The notes under the pieces were generated by a model. That model made no database searches. It was not told the origin of the DNA and saw only the letters and a list, made by a program, of their open reading frames with translations. DNA of 64,000 bases from Butyrivibrio sp. LC3010 (GTDB lineage: Bacteria > Bacillota > Clostridia > Lachnospirales > Lachnospiraceae), in NCBI RefSeq assembly GCF_000424385.1, contig NZ_AUJU01000021.1, positions 50,565 to 114,564 of the forward strand. Reading direction: 5' to 3'. This document shows, one piece after another, positions 49,928-59,098 of this stretch (positions within the stretch are counted from its first letter, which is position 1; the number at the start of each line of letters is the position of its first letter). The translations under genes and the position numbers were made by a program.

Positions 49928-51631
49928 ATGAGGAAGATAAAAGTTATTAAGAGAGCGGGAAGACTCTCAAGTGTTCTATTATGTGCAATTCTTATGATGG
50001 GATGTTCAAATTCTTCCGCTAATGTGACGACCGCATCCGGGGCATCAGGTACGTTTGATTTATCTGAAAATCCGGAGAATGGCGATGATATAGCAGATGG
50101 TGGAGGTGCTACTTCAAAGAGTGAAGGAGCTGACGAAAGCGAAGAAGATACAAATAGCAATGATGCTGCCGGAAGCAAAGGAGATACAAATAGCAATGAT
50201 GCTGCCGAAAGCAAAGATGATATAAATAGCAATGATGTTACAGAAAGTGAAAATACTACTGGTAGTTCCAATAATAATTTAGCATCTAAGGATCCGTCTA
50301 AGATGGTCGAACACATTAAGCCGGAAGCTATTGCATATTTTGATACAACCTATGGTGATTATGTGAAGGCAGGTGGTGGCGAAGCAGAATTTCTGCACGC
50401 AGGAAGATACCTCGCACCATGCACTGATCTTGATGCCGGAGTGGTTTATGTTGGTACCTGGAATGATGATACTTTTGACTATCCACTGAATGATGATGCG
50501 ACTTTTTTAAGATTGGAAGGAGGTTTATCATCGTTTTTCACAGGCTCCATAGTTGAGATGCCGGCAGACGTATTTCTGGATTGTCTTGGAAATGAATATA
50601 CGGTTACAGCTGAATATAGGGAAAGCGCAGGAACTGCCTATTATGTGTCAGCGGATGAATTTCTACATATAGAGCTTACGGCTAAGGATGATAAAAATGC
50701 TGATGCTGTTTTGGAAATTGACTGCCGGAAAGGTGAAACAATCACTCCTGAATCATACAGCTGGCTTATGAAACGTGAAAAAATCAATCTTTTTTCTGAG
50801 ATACCTGCCGATTTTTCATTTACAAGTGGTGCAGGTGCATGGAGTACGGATATAGTGATCTCGGAGGATGGCTCTTTTAAGGGACAATATTATGATGCTG
50901 ATATGGGGGTTATTGGAGAAGGGTATCCGAATGGAACGCTTTATATATGTAATTTCTCAGGAAAGTTCTCGGATCCTGAGCCTACGGATAAAGAAAACAT
51001 TTACTCGACAAAGCTCCTTGAATTAAATATAGAAGACAAGGATAAAATCGGAACAGAGGAAATTGTCGATGATACCTTATATGTGTACTCAAGTCCCTAT
51101 GGGTTCGAGGATGCAGATGATTTCCTGATATATACTCCGGGGGCTGATATGTCTGAAATGTCAGAAGCTTGTCAGTCATGGATATTCTTAAGCAGAGATA
51201 TTTTCAGTGAAGTACCTGCAGACTATTATGTAATTTATAACGTTGGCGGAGAAGAAGCATTTACAGGGGTAAACGAGGACTCCTTATGGTATAGCAAATT
51301 TTCTTATGAATATAAAGATGCGAGTGTCAAGTTCAGTCCTTCCTATTATATGGGAAGTTATCTCAATTTCTTTGACGGAAAAGATTCTCCTGCAGCGCTG
51401 GCATTAAGCGTTCCGTGGGATGGAGTTAATTCAAACACTATGGAGGCCAAGAAGAATTGGTCTGATGACATGGAGTTTTTCAATGTGACGATAGAGAAAG
51501 TTGAGGATGGTTCTGAAAATACAAAATATAAAGTAACGGTGCAAAGTGCGCTGGAAGAGAAGTTTGATTTCTCTGCCTGGGGCAGCAGTACACCCGGGGA
51601 GTTCAGCGCAGTGTTTGAAAAAATAAAATGA
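49928..51631 (+). CDS. Hypothetical lipoprotein with acidic repeat linker
   Basis: A 567-residue exported lipoprotein. The signal peptide ends LMMGCSNSS (lipidation Cys). A Ser/Asn/Asp-rich linker follows with three near-identical 12-residue repeats containing TNSNDAA. From about residue 120 there are two or three beta-rich domains (FRLxxL-like blocks such as DVFLDCLGNEYTVTAEYRES and GSFKGQYYDADMGVIGEGYP). Family unknown; it looks like a surface sensor or binding protein. The following small YIDG gene has its own ribosome site. Confidence 0.8.
   Translation: MRKIKVIKRAGRLSSVLLCAILMMGCSNSSANVTTASGASGTFDLSENPENGDDIADGGGATSKSEGADESEEDTNSNDAAGSKGDTNSNDAAESKDDINSNDVTESENTTGSSNNNLASKDPSKMVEHIKPEAIAYFDTTYGDYVKAGGGEAEFLHAGRYLAPCTDLDAGVVYVGTWNDDTFDYPLNDDATFLRLEGGLSSFFTGSIVEMPADVFLDCLGNEYTVTAEYRESAGTAYYVSADEFLHIELTAKDDKNADAVLEIDCRKGETITPESYSWLMKREKINLFSEIPADFSFTSGAGAWSTDIVISEDGSFKGQYYDADMGVIGEGYPNGTLYICNFSGKFSDPEPTDKENIYSTKLLELNIEDKDKIGTEEIVDDTLYVYSSPYGFEDADDFLIYTPGADMSEMSEACQSWIFLSRDIFSEVPADYYVIYNVGGEEAFTGVNEDSLWYSKFSYEYKDASVKFSPSYYMGSYLNFFDGKDSPAALALSVPWDGVNSNTMEAKKNWSDDMEFFNVTIEKVEDGSENTKYKVTVQSALEEKFDFSAWGSSTPGEFSAVFEKIK
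50146..50253 (+). repeat. Three 36-bp tandem repeats in the lipoprotein linker
   Basis: Consecutive 36-bp units beginning GATACAAATAGCAATGATGC (third unit GATATAAATAGC) encode the TNSNDAA-type linker repeats; the third copy is more diverged. Confidence 0.7.
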
Positions 51632-51657
51632 TTAAATAGGTAAGGAGGCAAATGCCT

Positions 51658-51879
51658 ATGAAATCAATATTGATCAAAGATACAACTAAAGAAGAACGGG
51701 AACAGATAATAAAGAACTCACTGGATTGCGGAGGCGGCTGTGAGAACTGTTCTTCATGCTGGCTTGGCGGAGGCAGCCCATGGGATATTTATCAGGATTA
51801 TATCGATGGCAGAAAAGAAATCCGTGAAATAAATTTGGAGTATATGGAGAAGTACCGTCAGGACAGGCAGATTCATTAG
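51658..51879 (+). CDS. Small Cys-rich protein with YIDG tail (paralogue 3)
   Basis: A 73-residue protein with MKSILIKDTTKEEREQIIKN, a cysteine block CGGGCENCSSCWLGGGSPW, and IYQDYIDGRKEIREINLEYM. It is homologous to 30475. ATG 51658 (9 nt from AAGGAGG) is preferred over ATG 51652. It stands 17 bases before a flavodoxin-fold reductase gene, so redox partners are possible. Confidence 0.85.
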   Translation: MKSILIKDTTKEEREQIIKNSLDCGGGCENCSSCWLGGGSPWDIYQDYIDGRKEIREINLEYMEKYRQDRQIH

Positions 51880-51896
51880 AAACGTGGAGGTTTTTT

Positions 51897-52523
51897 ATGT
51901 CAAAGGTTTTAATATTAAATGGCAGTCCGAAGGCAAACGGCTGCACAGCTACAGCGCTTGATGAGATGATTAAGATTTTTCACGAAGAGGGCGTTGAGAC
52001 AGAGATTATTCAGGTTGGAAACAAAGATATCCGCGGCTGTGTTGCCTGTGGATATTGCAGCAAGAATGGAAAATGTGTAGTAGATGATCTTGTGAATGAG
52101 GTTGCAAAAAAGTTTGAGGAAGCGGACGGACTTGTGGTTGGAAGCCCTGTTTACTATGCTTCTCCCAATGGAACAATCCTTTCATTTATGGACAGATTGT
52201 TCTACAGCACTTCATTTTCAAAAAATCTTAAGGTAGGTGCTGCGGTTGTCAGCTGCAGAAGAGGTGGAAATACCGCAGCTTTTGACGCTCTGAACAAATA
52301 TTTCACTATAAGTGGAATGCCTTTAGCCACAAGCACCTATTGGAATCAGGTTCACGGATTTACTGCTGAGGATGTAAAGAAGGATCTTGAGGGACTTCAG
52401 ACAATGAGAAATCTCGCAAGAAATATGACCTTTATGATGAAGGCTATCGCTGATGCTAAGGAGAAATACGGAGAACCTTTGATAGAAAGGGATGCATTTA
52501 CAAGTTTTCCTGATGGAAAATGA
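51897..52523 (+). CDS. Flavodoxin-fold NAD(P)H-dependent FMN reductase
   Basis: A 208-residue FMN reductase/iron-sulfur flavoprotein-like enzyme. KVLILNGSPKANGCTATALDEM is the FMN phosphate loop, RGCVACGYCSKNGKCVVDDL is a Cys-rich segment typical of iron-sulfur flavoproteins, and DGLVVGSPVYYASPNGTILS the flavin ring loop. GGAGG precedes the ATG. It probably transfers electrons from ferredoxin or NADPH to an unknown partner, perhaps the adjacent small Cys protein. Confidence 0.9.
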   Translation: MSKVLILNGSPKANGCTATALDEMIKIFHEEGVETEIIQVGNKDIRGCVACGYCSKNGKCVVDDLVNEVAKKFEEADGLVVGSPVYYASPNGTILSFMDRLFYSTSFSKNLKVGAAVVSCRRGGNTAAFDALNKYFTISGMPLATSTYWNQVHGFTAEDVKKDLEGLQTMRNLARNMTFMMKAIADAKEKYGEPLIERDAFTSFPDGK

Positions 52524-52668
52524 TAGGTTTTATCTTTTTCGTAACAGACGATTAAGAATTATTAAAAAAACGTAAAAAAATTCATTTTCTATTGAATAGT
52601 ATCTTTTTATGAATTTATAATGATTTTAAGGAATAATATCTGTTCAAATTATCGTTGGGGAGGTATTT

Positions 52669-53052
52669 ATGTTTGATAAGAAGATACTGATAGTTGATGA
52701 TGATCCAACTATTCTTATGACGCTTGAAAGAATTCTGTCAAATGAATACAGTGTTTTAAGTGCTTCATCAGGACAAGAGGGTATTGAGCTGTATGAGAGA
52801 CATAGACCTGATATTATCCTCTGTGATTATCTTATGCCGCAGATGACAGGATTTGAAATGATGGATATCCTGCATGAACGCTTCGGAAGAGCAATATTTG
52901 TAATCTTCATGACAGGTAATGAGCAGGATGAGACGGAATTAGAGGTTTATAAGCATGGAGCACTGGAATTCATGAGAAAACCAATAAAAGCTTCAGATCT
53001 TCTAAAGACAATTTCAGCCTGCATCGAGAGAGTTAATTCTTTGAAAATGTAA
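52669..53052 (+). CDS. Stand-alone response regulator receiver domain
   Basis: A 127-residue CheY-like receiver without an output domain: KILIVDDDPTILMTLERIL (acid pocket), RPDIILCDYLMPQMTGFEMM with the phosphoacceptor Asp, FVIFMTGNEQDE (Thr/Ser switch) and FMRKPIKASDL with the conserved Lys. It likely passes a phosphate signal to a partner or acts through binding. GGGGAGG before the ATG; no kinase gene is adjacent, so it is orphan. Confidence 0.93.
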   Translation: MFDKKILIVDDDPTILMTLERILSNEYSVLSASSGQEGIELYERHRPDIILCDYLMPQMTGFEMMDILHERFGRAIFVIFMTGNEQDETELEVYKHGALEFMRKPIKASDLLKTISACIERVNSLKM

Positions 53053-53079
53053 AAATAATAAATATTGTCATGTTACTAC

Positions 53080-53116
53080 CGGGTATATAAGTGTCTTGCT
53101 TATATACCCGTTTTTT
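53080..53116 (+). terminator. Terminator of the receiver gene
   Basis: A 12-bp stem CGGGTATATAAG (53080-53091) with CTTATATACCCG (53099-53110), then six T. Confidence 0.8.
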
Positions 53117-53181
53117 CGGTTTGGGGTTGATTTTTTTGAATATCGTATTATATTGTAAGCGACATTAGTAATTACCAGGTG

Positions 53182-53218
53182 CCGTTTGCGACGGAAGAAT
53201 TTCACAAGCGAAATTCTT
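53182..53218 (+). repeat. Two adjacent hairpins
   Basis: CCGT/ACGG (53182-53194) and AAGAATTTC/GAAATTCTT (53195-53203 with 53210-53218). Their role is unknown; they lie between a terminator and a minus-strand gene. Confidence 0.45.
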
Positions 53219-53282
53219 ATTTGGGCAGAGCAAAAAAATGGAGCCTTCATAGTGAAGACTCCGTCATATACATAATTCAATT

Positions 53283-53501
53283 TTATTTTACAACCTGGAA
53301 ATCCTTGTTCCAAATAAACTCTAATCCGTCAAAGAGATAGGTAAGCTTTCCATCAGGATAAAGGCTGATGAATTTACTTGTAATATCGGACGGGTTATCC
53401 TTGGAATTGTAGAAGACACCACCGATATCATTGTATCCCTGCTTGTCATAAACGAAACCGTCAATAGTGATTCTTGAAGGAAAAAGTGCTAAATCTGGCA
53501 T
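53283..53501 (-). CDS. Small hypothetical protein (72 aa)
   Basis: A 72-residue minus-strand protein, MPDLALFPSRITIDGFVYDK, then GGVFYNSKDNPSDITSKFIS, LYPDGKLTYLFDGLEFIW. It is beta-rich and soluble, with no Cys. AAAGGAG at the right distance supports the ATG at 53501. No family is recognised; a similar protein could be an immunity or chaperone-like accessory, but there is no evidence. Confidence 0.7.
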   Translation of the reverse strand: MPDLALFPSRITIDGFVYDKQGYNDIGGVFYNSKDNPSDITSKFISLYPDGKLTYLFDGLEFIWNKDFQVVK

Positions 53502-53734
53502 ATTAGGACTCCTTTAATAAAACTGGAATAATTTAATTTATTTACGCATGATATTTTAGCACGAAGCGGATGAAATGTTTTTTAAGAAATTCTTAATTTT
53601 TTTTCCGCCGGTTGACAGCGATAATAATAAAGGATATCTTTCGGTCAGTAGATATAGGATTTCGAACGATTTTCATCGTTATTGTTCGGAAAGTCACCCC
53701 ATCAGGAATATGTAGTATTTATAAGGAAATTAAA

Positions 53735-54886
53735 ATGAAGGAAATATCATTAAAAGAACTTGAGAAGCTTAACAGAGATTCCTATGAGCTTATAGATATA
53801 AGAGAGGAATCAGTCAGAGATTACGGGATCATCCCCGGAGCAGTAGCGATTTCTCTCGATGATTCATTAGAGGAAGCAGCTAAGCAGATATCTGAGATCC
53901 CTATGGAAAAGACTTTGGTTTTTTACTGTGATTTTGGAAGAAAGACCCGTTATATTGATGACGAAGAATTAGACTTTTTAAAAGAAAGAACTTCATTCAG
54001 CCTTGAGGGCGGATATACAGGCTATGTGTGTGCCAAGGCTGCGGATTCTTCTGATATGGAAGAAAGACACCATAAGGCGGAGCTGAGTATACGAAAGAAG
54101 TATCATAAGCAGCTTTTCTCTCCTTTTGCAAAGGCATGTAAAACATACCACCTCATAGAGGAAGGAGACCATATTGCGGTTTGTATTTCGGGAGGAAAAG
54201 ATTCAATGCTTATGGCGAAGCTTTTCCAGGAGATTCAAAAGCACAGACAGGTTAAGTTCGATCTGACATTCCTTGTGATGGATCCCGGATATAATAAGGA
54301 AAACAGAGCGCTTATCGAGAGTAATGCAAAGACACTGGGAATCCCGATAACAATATTTGAGAGCGATATCTTTGACGCAGTTGATACTGTTGAGAATAAT
54401 CCCTGTTATCTCTGCGCAAGAATGAGAAGAGGCTTTTTATACAGCAAGGCGAAGGAGCTTGGTTGTAACAAAATAGCCCTGGGACATCATTACGATGACG
54501 TTATTGAGACGATCCTTATGGGCATGCTTTACGGAGCACAGATCCAGACAATGATGCCCAAGCTTCACAGCACTAATTTCGAGGGAATGGAGCTTATAAG
54601 ACCTCTTTATCTTGTAAGAGAGTGTGATATATGTGCATGGCGTGACTATAATGATCTTCACTTTTTGCAGTGTGCATGTCACTTCACCGAGACCTGCTCT
54701 ACCTGCCATGAGGACGGAACAACAGCTTCAAAACGTCTAGAGACAAAGAAGCTGATCGCCAGGTTAAAAGAGGAAAATCCATTTGTTGAAGCTAACATTT
54801 TCAGAAGTGTTGAAAATGTAAATATAGATACTGTTATCGGCTATAAGAAAAAGGGTGTAAGGCATAACTTCCTGGATGAATATTGA
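53735..54886 (+). CDS. Rhodanese-TtcA-type fusion (tRNA 2-thiolation ATP pyrophosphatase-like)
   Basis: About 383 residues. The N-terminal 100 residues are a rhodanese-like domain with SYELIDIREESVRDYGIIPG and the active-site loop FYCDFGRKTR. The rest is a PP-loop domain of the TtcA/TilS class: IAVCISGGKDSMLMAKL (ATP loop), NNPCYLCARMRRG with the Fe-S CxxC, and LGHHYDDVIETILMGM. It probably uses persulfide sulfur for tRNA thiolation. The single-chain supply of sulfur is unusual. AAGGAAA selects ATG 53735. Confidence 0.88.
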   Translation: MKEISLKELEKLNRDSYELIDIREESVRDYGIIPGAVAISLDDSLEEAAKQISEIPMEKTLVFYCDFGRKTRYIDDEELDFLKERTSFSLEGGYTGYVCAKAADSSDMEERHHKAELSIRKKYHKQLFSPFAKACKTYHLIEEGDHIAVCISGGKDSMLMAKLFQEIQKHRQVKFDLTFLVMDPGYNKENRALIESNAKTLGIPITIFESDIFDAVDTVENNPCYLCARMRRGFLYSKAKELGCNKIALGHHYDDVIETILMGMLYGAQIQTMMPKLHSTNFEGMELIRPLYLVRECDICAWRDYNDLHFLQCACHFTETCSTCHEDGTTASKRLETKKLIARLKEENPFVEANIFRSVENVNIDTVIGYKKKGVRHNFLDEY

Positions 54887-54888
54887 TA

Positions 54889-54900
54889 CCCCCCGGGGGG
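54889..54900 (+). repeat. Perfect C6G6 palindrome
   Basis: Six C followed by six G directly after the preceding gene, followed by a T-rich tract (TTTTTT at 54910). It may serve as terminator, although the hairpin would need to sacrifice central pairs for a loop. Confidence 0.4.
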
Positions 54901-54966
54901 CTTAAATAAATTTTTTCTTAATGATATAATCCTAAATCGCAGAAAATAAAAAAGCGGAGGATAATT

Positions 54967-56565
54967 ATGAGAAAATTTAATAAGTTATTTGCGCTTGCGA
55001 TGGCAACAACCATGGCTTTTTCAGCTGCAGGATGTGGCAATAGTGCTAAAGAGAGCAGCGAGAGTACAGTAGAATCAAATGAAGCTACAGAGCAGGAAGA
55101 AGTAGTAGAAGCTTCAGATGAAGAAGAAAAGACATCAGATGGTGACAATATTCTTCGTACGGCTGCATCATTTGCGTATCCGAGTCTTGACGTTCATAAA
55201 GAATACTATGGCTGGTACACTTCAATATATGGTCTTTCAGAGGCACTTTTTAAGCTTGATGAGACAAGTACTGCTGTTCCGTGTCTTGCCAAGGATGCAG
55301 TTTCAGATGGCACAACATGGACGATCACACTTAAGGATAATGTTAAGTTTTCCAATGGTGAACCACTTACAGCTGAGATGGTAATAAAAAACATCCAGAG
55401 AGTTGCAGAGATAAACGGAAGATTCGATATTTTCGGTACATTTTCCTATGAAGCACCGGATGATAAGACAATTGTAGTAAATACAGGTGACGAGGTTTAT
55501 CCCACACTTAAGAGCGACCTGGCAAGCCCTGAATTCGGTATCATCGATCTTGAAAACACAACTGATTTTGATAATGATCCTATTTGTACCGGACCTTTTG
55601 TTATCACTGAGTTTGTTCCTGAAGGTGATGTAAAGGTTGCAAAAAATGAAAACTACTGGGGCGGAGATGTTAATCTCGATGGAGCGGTTTTCTATTATAT
55701 GCAGGAGGATGATCCGAAGCTTCTTGCAATGCAGAGTGGAGAAATCGATTGCTACAACAGCGTATCATCAGCAGCTCTTGAGGTTTACAAGCAGGAGCCT
55801 GATAAATACAATGTGGTTTCCGTTGAAGGAACTAGACTTCAGTTCTATATCCTCAATGAGAACACAATGGACGGTGCGGTAAGAGCAGCGGTAAATCTCA
55901 CTATAGACAAGGAAGCTATTGCTTCATATCTTGAAGGAACAGTAACAGCTGCAACAGCACCTTTCCCGAGTTCAGCTGCCTACAGCAAGGTTTCAATCCC
56001 TGCAGTAGATACAGAAAAAGCAAAAGCTCTTCTTGAGGAAGATGGATACACATTAAATGCTGATGGTATCTATGAAAAAGACGGACAGCCCATAAAGCTT
56101 AACATTGCTTATTATGCAGCACGTTCCCTTGATACTCTTGCAATCCTTATGCAGGAACAGCTTAAGGCAGTGGGAATAGATTCTTATCTCACAGTTGAGG
56201 AAGATCCTGATTCAACATACATTGCAAACGCTGATTTTGACCTTGCTCTGTATTGCATGATTTCAGATAAATGCGGTGATCCGCTCTACTTTATTGATTC
56301 AACACTGGCAGACGGTGCATATTACAATGTGGCTGGCTTTAAGAATGATGAATGTCAGAAGATGATCGAGGAGCTCCGCATTGAAACTGATTCTGCAAAG
56401 AGAGCAGAGCTTGCTAACAAGATCATTCAGATAGCAATTGATGATAATGCCTTCGGATATGTAGGACTGTTTAACCATACAACTGTCATGAAGCCCGGAG
56501 TAAGCGGATTTGCAGAAAATATTCCTTTCGATTTTTATGGAATAGATGCTAATACCACAAAATAA
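54967..56565 (+). CDS. Peptide/nickel ABC transporter substrate-binding lipoprotein
   Basis: A 532-residue family-5 extracellular binding protein. The signal peptide ends SAAGCGNS (lipidation Cys 23), followed by a Glu/Ser-rich tether. Typical blocks are TWTITLKDNVKFSNGEPLTA and DPICTGPFVITEFVPEGDVK. It has no obvious His-rich ligand pocket, so peptide, opine or nickel-chelate ligands are all possible. CGGAGG precedes the start; it heads an importer operon of five genes. Confidence 0.92.
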   Translation: MRKFNKLFALAMATTMAFSAAGCGNSAKESSESTVESNEATEQEEVVEASDEEEKTSDGDNILRTAASFAYPSLDVHKEYYGWYTSIYGLSEALFKLDETSTAVPCLAKDAVSDGTTWTITLKDNVKFSNGEPLTAEMVIKNIQRVAEINGRFDIFGTFSYEAPDDKTIVVNTGDEVYPTLKSDLASPEFGIIDLENTTDFDNDPICTGPFVITEFVPEGDVKVAKNENYWGGDVNLDGAVFYYMQEDDPKLLAMQSGEIDCYNSVSSAALEVYKQEPDKYNVVSVEGTRLQFYILNENTMDGAVRAAVNLTIDKEAIASYLEGTVTAATAPFPSSAAYSKVSIPAVDTEKAKALLEEDGYTLNADGIYEKDGQPIKLNIAYYAARSLDTLAILMQEQLKAVGIDSYLTVEEDPDSTYIANADFDLALYCMISDKCGDPLYFIDSTLADGAYYNVAGFKNDECQKMIEELRIETDSAKRAELANKIIQIAIDDNAFGYVGLFNHTTVMKPGVSGFAENIPFDFYGIDANTTK

Positions 56566-56569
56566 ATAT

Positions 56570-57496
56570 ATGAATAATAAAGTAATTAAAAGAATTATAG
56601 AATTAATACTTTTACTGGTAGTGCTTAGTCTTTTGACTTTTGCACTTATGTATCTGGCACCCGGCGACCCTGCGGAGAAACGTCTCTCTTCGCAGGGCGT
56701 TGCTGTTACAAAGGAAGTGCTAAATGCAGAGCGGGCAAGAATGGGGCTTTTGCGCCCTTTTTTCGTGCGCTATGGAGAATGGCTGTGGGGAATCATTCAC
56801 GGAGATTTCGGAATATCCTTTAAGGATGATATGCCTGTTGCACCAAAGCTCATTAAGGGGCTAAAAAATACTGTAGTTCTGGCGCTTTCAAGTCTTATGT
56901 TTTCACTTATCATATCAATCCCCTTGGGACTTGTAGCTGCGGTAAAAAAGAATGCACTGATCGATCATGTTGTAAGACTCCTTTCTTTTATCGGCAATTC
57001 ATTACCTAACTTTTTGGTTTCAGTTCTGCTTATGTATTTTTTCTGCATAAAGCTTAATATGTTTCCGATTATCGCAGAGGGTAATCTGCAGGGGCTCTTT
57101 CTGCCTGTGATCTCACTTTCAATTCCGATGATAGCCAGATTTTCAAGAATGATAAGGACAGAGGTTTTAACCCAGCTTTCTGAGGATTATGTGACGGGAT
57201 TAAGACTAAGGGGTGTGAAGGAAAAATATATTCTCCTGAAAAATGTTTTTTATAACTCTATAGGACATATTTTTACGATCATAGCTTTGCAGATAGGTGT
57301 GCTCATGGGCGGAAGCGTAGTTATTGAGACAATATTCCGCTGGCCCGGCATCGGAAAGCTTGTAATGGATTCCATTAATGCCAGGGACTACCCGGTGATC
57401 ATGGGATTTGTAATAATCATGGGGACTATTTATGTAGGTATCAATCTTTTATCCGATCTGTTAAACAAAGTAATCGATCCCAGGGTGGAAGTATGA
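56570..57496 (+). CDS. Peptide/nickel ABC transporter permease (DppB/NikB type)
   Basis: A 308-residue permease: KRIIELILLLVVLSLLTFALMY is TM1, followed by LAPGDPAEK, the family-specific loop, and EDYVTGLRLRGVKEKYILLK as the EAA coupling motif. Six spans. ATG 56570 lies 5 bases after the binding-protein stop without any ribosome site, so translation is coupled to it. It ends with an ATGA overlap with the second permease. Confidence 0.92.
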   Translation: MNNKVIKRIIELILLLVVLSLLTFALMYLAPGDPAEKRLSSQGVAVTKEVLNAERARMGLLRPFFVRYGEWLWGIIHGDFGISFKDDMPVAPKLIKGLKNTVVLALSSLMFSLIISIPLGLVAAVKKNALIDHVVRLLSFIGNSLPNFLVSVLLMYFFCIKLNMFPIIAEGNLQGLFLPVISLSIPMIARFSRMIRTEVLTQLSEDYVTGLRLRGVKEKYILLKNVFYNSIGHIFTIIALQIGVLMGGSVVIETIFRWPGIGKLVMDSINARDYPVIMGFVIIMGTIYVGINLLSDLLNKVIDPRVEV

Positions 57497-58308
57497 AAAG
57501 TAAGAAACTTAAGTTAAAAAGAAAAGTTATAATTGCAGCCATGATCGCCATAATACTGATAGTAGTGGCATTGCTGGCAGAAGTGATTGCACCAAATGAT
57601 CCTTATGCCACGAATGCGACCATGATAAGGAAGGCACCATCAGCGGAGTATCTCTTTGGAACTGATAATCTTGGAAGGTGCGTATTTTCAAGGGTCCTCT
57701 ACGGAGCAAGAACCACAATATCCTCAACTGTTTTTCTTGTTGCCATATCTTTTTTCATAGGGACTCTTATAGGAATGATCTGTGGATATTACGGCGGAAT
57801 AGTAGATGAAGTACTGATGCGCGTTGCAGATCTGACCCTCGCCTTTCCTCAGATGGTAGTAGCTATTGCGGTTGCAGGCCTTTTGGACGGAGGACTTGGA
57901 GGGGCAATGATAGCCCTTGGAATAACCATGTGGACCAGTTTTGCAAGACTGGCAAGGAGTCACACCCTTACTGTAAAACAGATGCCGTTTATAACGGCAT
58001 CAAGGCTTGCAGGAAAAAGTGGAGCCTATATTATCATAAGGCATATTCTTCCAAATATCCTTGAGCCTGTGCTTATTAGCGCCCTTACCCAGATAGGTAC
58101 GACCATGATCGGCATTTCGGGACTTTCTTTCCTGGGGCTTGGAGTTGTTGCACCTAAGGCAGAATGGGGATCCATGATAAGTGAAGCAAGAGCATACATA
58201 CAGATTGCACCCTGGGCTGTTCTATATCCTGCAGCTGCGACAATCATTACTATAGTTGTTTTTAACTATCTCGGAGATGCTGTTCTTGAATACAGAGATA
58301 ATGCATAA
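57493..58308 (+). CDS. Peptide/nickel ABC transporter permease (DppC/NikC type)
   Basis: A 271-residue partner permease. NDPYATNATMIRKAPSAEYLFGTDNLGR is the typical N-terminal periplasmic signature, with ITASRLAGKSGAYIIIRHIL as the EAA motif and about six spans. Its ATG overlaps the upstream stop (ATGA). It forms the heterodimeric pore with the DppB-type protein. Confidence 0.92.
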   Translation: MKSKKLKLKRKVIIAAMIAIILIVVALLAEVIAPNDPYATNATMIRKAPSAEYLFGTDNLGRCVFSRVLYGARTTISSTVFLVAISFFIGTLIGMICGYYGGIVDEVLMRVADLTLAFPQMVVAIAVAGLLDGGLGGAMIALGITMWTSFARLARSHTLTVKQMPFITASRLAGKSGAYIIIRHILPNILEPVLISALTQIGTTMIGISGLSFLGLGVVAPKAEWGSMISEARAYIQIAPWAVLYPAAATIITIVVFNYLGDAVLEYRDNA

Positions 58309-58318
58309 AGGTGATAAG

Positions 58319-59098
58319 ATGTCAGACATATTGCTTAATGTAAATAGTCTTTCTGCCGGTTACGGAGAAAGAAATGTCATAGAAGATATTGATTTTTCCA
58401 TCTCGCGTGGAGAGATTGTCTGCGTAGTTGGTGAGAGTGGAAGCGGTAAATCCACGCTTCTTAAGACTATCTGCGGATTTGAAAATGTTTATATCAATTC
58501 CGGTTCAGTTTCTTTTAAAGGGCAGCAGATTAGCGATTTGAATCCTAAAAAGCGTCGAGCTCTTATGGGGAACGGAATAGGGATAATTCCACAGAATCCG
58601 GCAGGCTCGTTTAATCCGTTAAGGAGATTTGATGCCCAGTTTAAGGAGACTTTTTTATCACACAGGATGCCTTATGAGGAGAGCCGGATACTTGATATTT
58701 TTGAAAAGGTGGGACTATCAGGTGGAAAGGAAATCCTACGAAGCAGGCCTTACGAGATGAGCGGCGGAATGAATCAGCGAATTGCCATAGCAGCCGCAAT
58801 GCTCCTTGAACCTGAGCTTTTACTTTGCGATGAAGCCACAAGTGCTCTTGATGTTACAACCGCTAGCGCTATCGTGGATCTTTTGTGTGACTATCGTGAT
58901 GAGAAAAATGTAGGGATACTCATGGTAACCCACAACCTTGGTATTGCCCGGAAAATGGCTGACTATACAGGAATAATGCAAAATGGAAGATTTATCGAAT
59001 ATGGCAGCCGTGATGAGATTTTTACATCTCCCAAAATGGAATACACAAAAAGGCTCATTGAGGATGTGCCCAAGCTGGCAGGAGTAGTAAATGGATAA
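58319..59098 (+). CDS. ABC transporter ATP-binding protein (NikD/DppD type)
   Basis: A 259-residue ATPase: Walker A VGESGSGKSTLLK, Q-loop GIIPQNPAGSF, signature MSGGMNQRIAIA, Walker B LLLCDEATSALD and switch MVTHNLGIA. Start ATG 58319 follows AAAGGTGA; ATG 58301 lies in the preceding gene. It is shorter than many DppD proteins because the Cys-rich C-terminal tail is missing. Confidence 0.93.
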   Translation: MSDILLNVNSLSAGYGERNVIEDIDFSISRGEIVCVVGESGSGKSTLLKTICGFENVYINSGSVSFKGQQISDLNPKKRRALMGNGIGIIPQNPAGSFNPLRRFDAQFKETFLSHRMPYEESRILDIFEKVGLSGGKEILRSRPYEMSGGMNQRIAIAAAMLLEPELLLCDEATSALDVTTASAIVDLLCDYRDEKNVGILMVTHNLGIARKMADYTGIMQNGRFIEYGSRDEIFTSPKMEYTKRLIEDVPKLAGVVNG

